Program-made: the position numbers and the translations under genes
In this document: in pieces, positions 61,892-64,000 of the stretch
Layout: every line of letters begins with the position of its first letter
How positions within the stretch are numbered: position 1 is the stretch's first letter
The notes under the pieces: model-generated
What the model saw: only the letters and a program-made list of their open reading frames with translations
Database searches by the model: none
Told to the model about the DNA's origin: nothing
NCBI GenBank assembly: GCA_019416065.1
Contig: DXYB01000007.1
Span: 1 to 64,000 of the forward strand
DNA: 64,000 nucleotides
Reading direction: 5' to 3'
Source: Acidaminococcus sp.
Lineage (GTDB): Bacteria > Bacillota > Negativicutes > Acidaminococcales > Acidaminococcaceae

Positions 61892-62062
61892 ATGAAAAAT
61901 GCTTGCGTTGTAACACAGGCCCACTTCCCTGTCATCTATGCCGTTCCCCGGCAATATGCCACCTATGTGGGTCGCTTTAAAAAATTTTCTGTCCTGTTGC
62001 TTATCTTGGCCCTAGTGGGTGGGACCAGTGTATTGCTGGCCCTGCATGCCCATCTGTTATAG
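61892..62062 (+). CDS. small single-pass membrane protein
   Basis: A 56-aa protein with a soluble N-terminal half and one membrane helix (SVLLLILALVGGTSVLLALH). AAGGAGG stands 9-10 nt before the ATG, a very good site. It follows the PepSY gene by 53 nt and ends before a strong terminator, so it probably shares that transcript. Not recognised; too short for the usual cut-off. Confidence 0.65.
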   Translation: MKNACVVTQAHFPVIYAVPRQYATYVGRFKKFSVLLLILALVGGTSVLLALHAHLL

Positions 62063-62093
62063 CTTGACACAACGACAATCCTACAGAAAACCG

Positions 62094-62128
62094 AGCCCAT
62101 GCCCTTTTGCCGAGGGTATGGGCTTTTT
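62094..62128 (+). terminator. terminator of the PepSY/small membrane protein unit
   Basis: AGCCCATGCCC/GGGTATGGGCT (one G-U) with a 9-nt loop, followed by TTTTT. Confidence 0.85.
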
Positions 62129-62170
62129 GCTTCTCAAAACTTTTTTAGAAAATTAGCGAAGCCAGGGCTT

Positions 62171-62204
62171 TTTTCATTTTCCTTTCATGTTTTCCCACTA
62201 TACT
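62171..62204 (+). promoter_or_regulatory. response-regulator site and promoter of the basic exported protein
   Basis: TTTTCAT (62171-62177) and CTTTCAT (62182-62188), period 11, then 10 bp and TATACT (62199-62204), identical in layout to the sites at 58849 and 61014. Confidence 0.65.
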
Positions 62205-62249
62205 ATGTTTGTAAGTTGAAGTAACAGAAACAGAAAGGAAATGATCTGT

Positions 62250-62588
62250 ATGAAAAGCGTATCCATGAAGAAAAGTTTTGCTTCTTTTGTAGCTGCCGTG
62301 GCTGTTATTTGTGGTCTTAGTTCCGTACTGACTCCAGCTGCCCAGGCTGCCGCTCCCAGACCCCAACCACCGATGGAAAACCGGGTGAATGGTCCAAAAG
62401 CACCCGTTCCTCCTAAAAATAACAACAAAAAGAACGTGCAAAAATATCGGAAGCCCCCGGTGAAAAATACCAGAGCTCCCAAAAAGGCTCCCAAAGCCCC
62501 GAAACAACAAAACCGGGCCCCGCAAAGACAGAATAACAACAGACCCCAACAACCCGCTCCCTTCGGCGCCCCCGCGCCCCGTCGGTAA
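62250..62588 (+). CDS. exported, basic Pro/Lys/Asn/Gln-rich protein
   Basis: A 112-aa protein with a signal peptide (about residues 1-32, ending in TPAAQAAA) and a mature part that is low-complexity and strongly basic: repeated K-A-P, P-Q and N-N steps (KAPKAPKQQNRAPQRQNN). No fold is recognised; a wall- or lipopolysaccharide-binding polycation is an inference. The ATG at 62250 is 10 nt from AAGGA; an ATG at 62241 is too close to it. A strong terminator follows. Confidence 0.68.
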   Translation: MKSVSMKKSFASFVAAVAVICGLSSVLTPAAQAAAPRPQPPMENRVNGPKAPVPPKNNNKKNVQKYRKPPVKNTRAPKKAPKAPKQQNRAPQRQNNNRPQQPAPFGAPAPRR

Positions 62589-62604
62589 GCGCACCGGGTA
62601 GAAA

Positions 62605-62647
62605 AGCAGCCAGCCAAGAACCCACCAGTTCTTGGCTGGTTGCTTTT
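62605..62647 (+). terminator. terminator of the basic exported protein gene
   Basis: A stem of up to 16 bp, containing CCAGCCAAGAAC/GTTCTTGGCTGG with a 6-nt loop, followed by TTTT. Confidence 0.85.
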
Positions 62648-62758
62648 ATGTGCAATCACAAACAACTTGCAACCAAACCTTGTACACCTTGGTTGTTCAT
62701 CAGTTGTTCCGTTATTTACACTAGAAATACCATAACCACGCAAAGACAAGGCAATCTA

Positions 62759-62767
62759 TGCTATAAT
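62759..62767 (+). promoter_or_regulatory. extended -10 promoter of the DASS transporter gene
   Basis: TGCTATAAT ends 33 nt before the start codon. Confidence 0.55.
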
Positions 62768-62799
62768 AGTAAAAATATGCCAAGGAGGCGTGGCGATCA

Positions 62800-64000
62800 A
62801 TGGGATTCAGTTTACGAAGCAGCGGGGCAGGAAAAACATGCGGACTTATACTGGCGCTTTTTCTAACAGTGGTGGTGTACTGGCTGCCACTGGAAGGGTT
62901 AACACCAGCAGGGCATAAGGCCCTTTCCCTTTTCACCGGAATTTTCGTTCTCTACTTATCCCAAGCGCTCCCCCTTGCCATCACTAGCCTGGCAGTTGTC
63001 CCCTTTGCCGTATTGTGGGGAATTGCACCGCTTAGAACAGCCCTGCGTCCCTTTGCTTCCCCCCTGATTTTTCTTTTACTGGGAGCATTTCTGCTGTCTG
63101 CGGCTATGCTGGAAACTGGTCTAGCCAATAGGCTCACGTTTCTGATTCTAAAAAAAGTTGGTACCACCACGTTCCGGATCACCTTAGGGGTTACGCTGGT
63201 TAATATCGTGCTGAATTTCCTAATCCCCTCCAGCACCGCCAAGGCCGCCATCTTGCTGCCGCCCTGTCTCAGCATCATCGGATTGTTTAAGGATCGTCCC
63301 TGTCCTCGCTTTGCCACCAATCTGCTACTGACCTTAAGTTTTAGTACGTCTGTGATCGCCGTCGGCGTCCTGACAGGAAACGTATGCAATTCCATTGTCA
63401 ATTTCTATCTTGGTGAGGCCAGCGGCCATGAACTTCTCTATCTGGAATGGCTGAAACTGGGATTTCCACCCGCACTTTTCATGACCTTTTTAACCTGGTT
63501 CCTCATCCAGAAGGTCTTCCCGCCGGAAGAAAAAGAAATCCCAGGAGGCAGAGAATTCGTCCTCCAGTCCTTGAAAGCCATGGGGCCCATGGACAGTCGA
63601 CAAAAATATACCCTGGGCGTGTTTCTTGTCACAGTTTTCCTATGGGTATGCGGCGGCTGGCTTCATATTGAGACCGCCACTGCTTGCCTTTTCACCAGCT
63701 TGTTTTTATTTATCCCCAAGTGGGGACCCATCACCTGGAAACAAGCAAGCACCCAGCTTCACCCGGATATTTTGCTCATCACCGCCGGTGGTTTCAGTTT
63801 GGGAGACCTGCTGATGCAAACTGGCGCGGCGCCTTGGATTGCCGCCCGCAGTTTCTCCCTCTTGGGACTGGATCGTTTCAGCCCCTTGCTGCTGCTTGCG
63901 GCCGTCGTCATCCTATGCCAGTTTCTTCATGTCTTTTTTGTGGGTGCCACAGTAATGTGTACATCCATTCTGCCCATTCTGATCGCCATGGGACAACAGG
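62800..64000 (+). CDS. DASS family anion:Na+ symporter, 3' end cut by the window
   Basis: At least 400 codons of a many-pass transporter of the DASS/SLC13 family (di- and tricarboxylates or sulfate). Family segments include PLAITSLAVVPFAVLWGI, the PSSTAKAAILLPPCLSI loop in place of the usual SNT motif, and LITAGGFSLGDLLMQTGA. AAGGAGG lies 11 nt before the ATG. The protein continues beyond 64000. Substrate not assignable from here. Confidence 0.85.
   Translation, partial: MGFSLRSSGAGKTCGLILALFLTVVVYWLPLEGLTPAGHKALSLFTGIFVLYLSQALPLAITSLAVVPFAVLWGIAPLRTALRPFASPLIFLLLGAFLLSAAMLETGLANRLTFLILKKVGTTTFRITLGVTLVNIVLNFLIPSSTAKAAILLPPCLSIIGLFKDRPCPRFATNLLLTLSFSTSVIAVGVLTGNVCNSIVNFYLGEASGHELLYLEWLKLGFPPALFMTFLTWFLIQKVFPPEEKEIPGGREFVLQSLKAMGPMDSRQKYTLGVFLVTVFLWVCGGWLHIETATACLFTSLFLFIPKWGPITWKQASTQLHPDILLITAGGFSLGDLLMQTGAAPWIAARSFSLLGLDRFSPLLLLAAVVILCQFLHVFFVGATVMCTSILPILIAMGQQ

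Overview
The window reads as chromosomal DNA of a Gram-negative-type Firmicute (class Negativicutes). An Acidaminococcus-like organism is my best guess, but that is an inference. The pointers are: an exported beta-barrel outer-membrane protein ending in Lys-Phe next to Firmicute-style genes (rsfS, an LCP protein, yqeK, cvfB, a YneA-like LysM protein); a clostridial-order rnfCDGEAB operon; and a fold-III lysine/ornithine decarboxylase of the kind Selenomonas uses to make cell-wall polyamine. Base composition looks even. No insertion sequence, prophage or CRISPR array was seen. Several promoters share the extended -10 sequence TGCTATAAT.

1-7 kb: a minus-strand operon of two PLP enzymes plus RidA, preceded by a LysR regulator with a likely LysR box; a VOC protein; a DUF4143 ATPase behind a large GGTACC-centred inverted repeat; tRNA-Arg(CCU); the outer-membrane protein. 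7-15 kb: a small unknown protein, brnQ with a short-chain dehydrogenase, cspA, and an operon of an MmeI-like restriction-modification protein followed by a Fic protein; then an aldo/keto reductase. 15.1-15.5 kb: a compact Fst/par-like type I toxin-antitoxin locus with convergent antisense RNA, next to tRNA-Ala(GGC). 15.6-21 kb: housekeeping operon nadD-yqeK-lcp-rsfS-cvfB, then ychF and a PHP phosphatase. 21-26 kb: MurNAc recycling (murQ-murP-mupG) divergent from nagA. 26-34 kb: lysine/ornithine decarboxylase, serS, sirtuin, a GlcD-type FAD enzyme, CstA. 34-40 kb: DUF697-like protein, a LysM protein with a LexA-like box, a second DUF4143 ATPase, a DUF2922 frame running into luxS, DUF190-luxS, a lipoprotein, a thioesterase, folD.

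40-48 kb: ftsW-ftsI, trmB, an AAA+ activator whose GAFTGA loop is gone, an NlpC/P60 hydrolase, a radical SAM protein. 48-55 kb: rnfCDGEAB followed by apbE, a NusG-II protein and a Gx transporter. ApbE would flavinylate RnfG and RnfD, so this is one respiratory module. 55-58 kb: family-4 uracil-DNA glycosylase and an AmmeMemoRadiSam pair in which MEMO and AMMECR1 are fused. 58.3-58.6 kb: a gene-free stretch with a chain of hairpins that could be a structured RNA. 58.9-62.6 kb: an OmpR-type two-component system, a PepSY protein, a small membrane protein and a basic exported protein. Three promoters here carry the same direct repeat at the same distance from the -10, which defines a small regulon. 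62.8-64 kb: a DASS anion transporter cut by the window edge.
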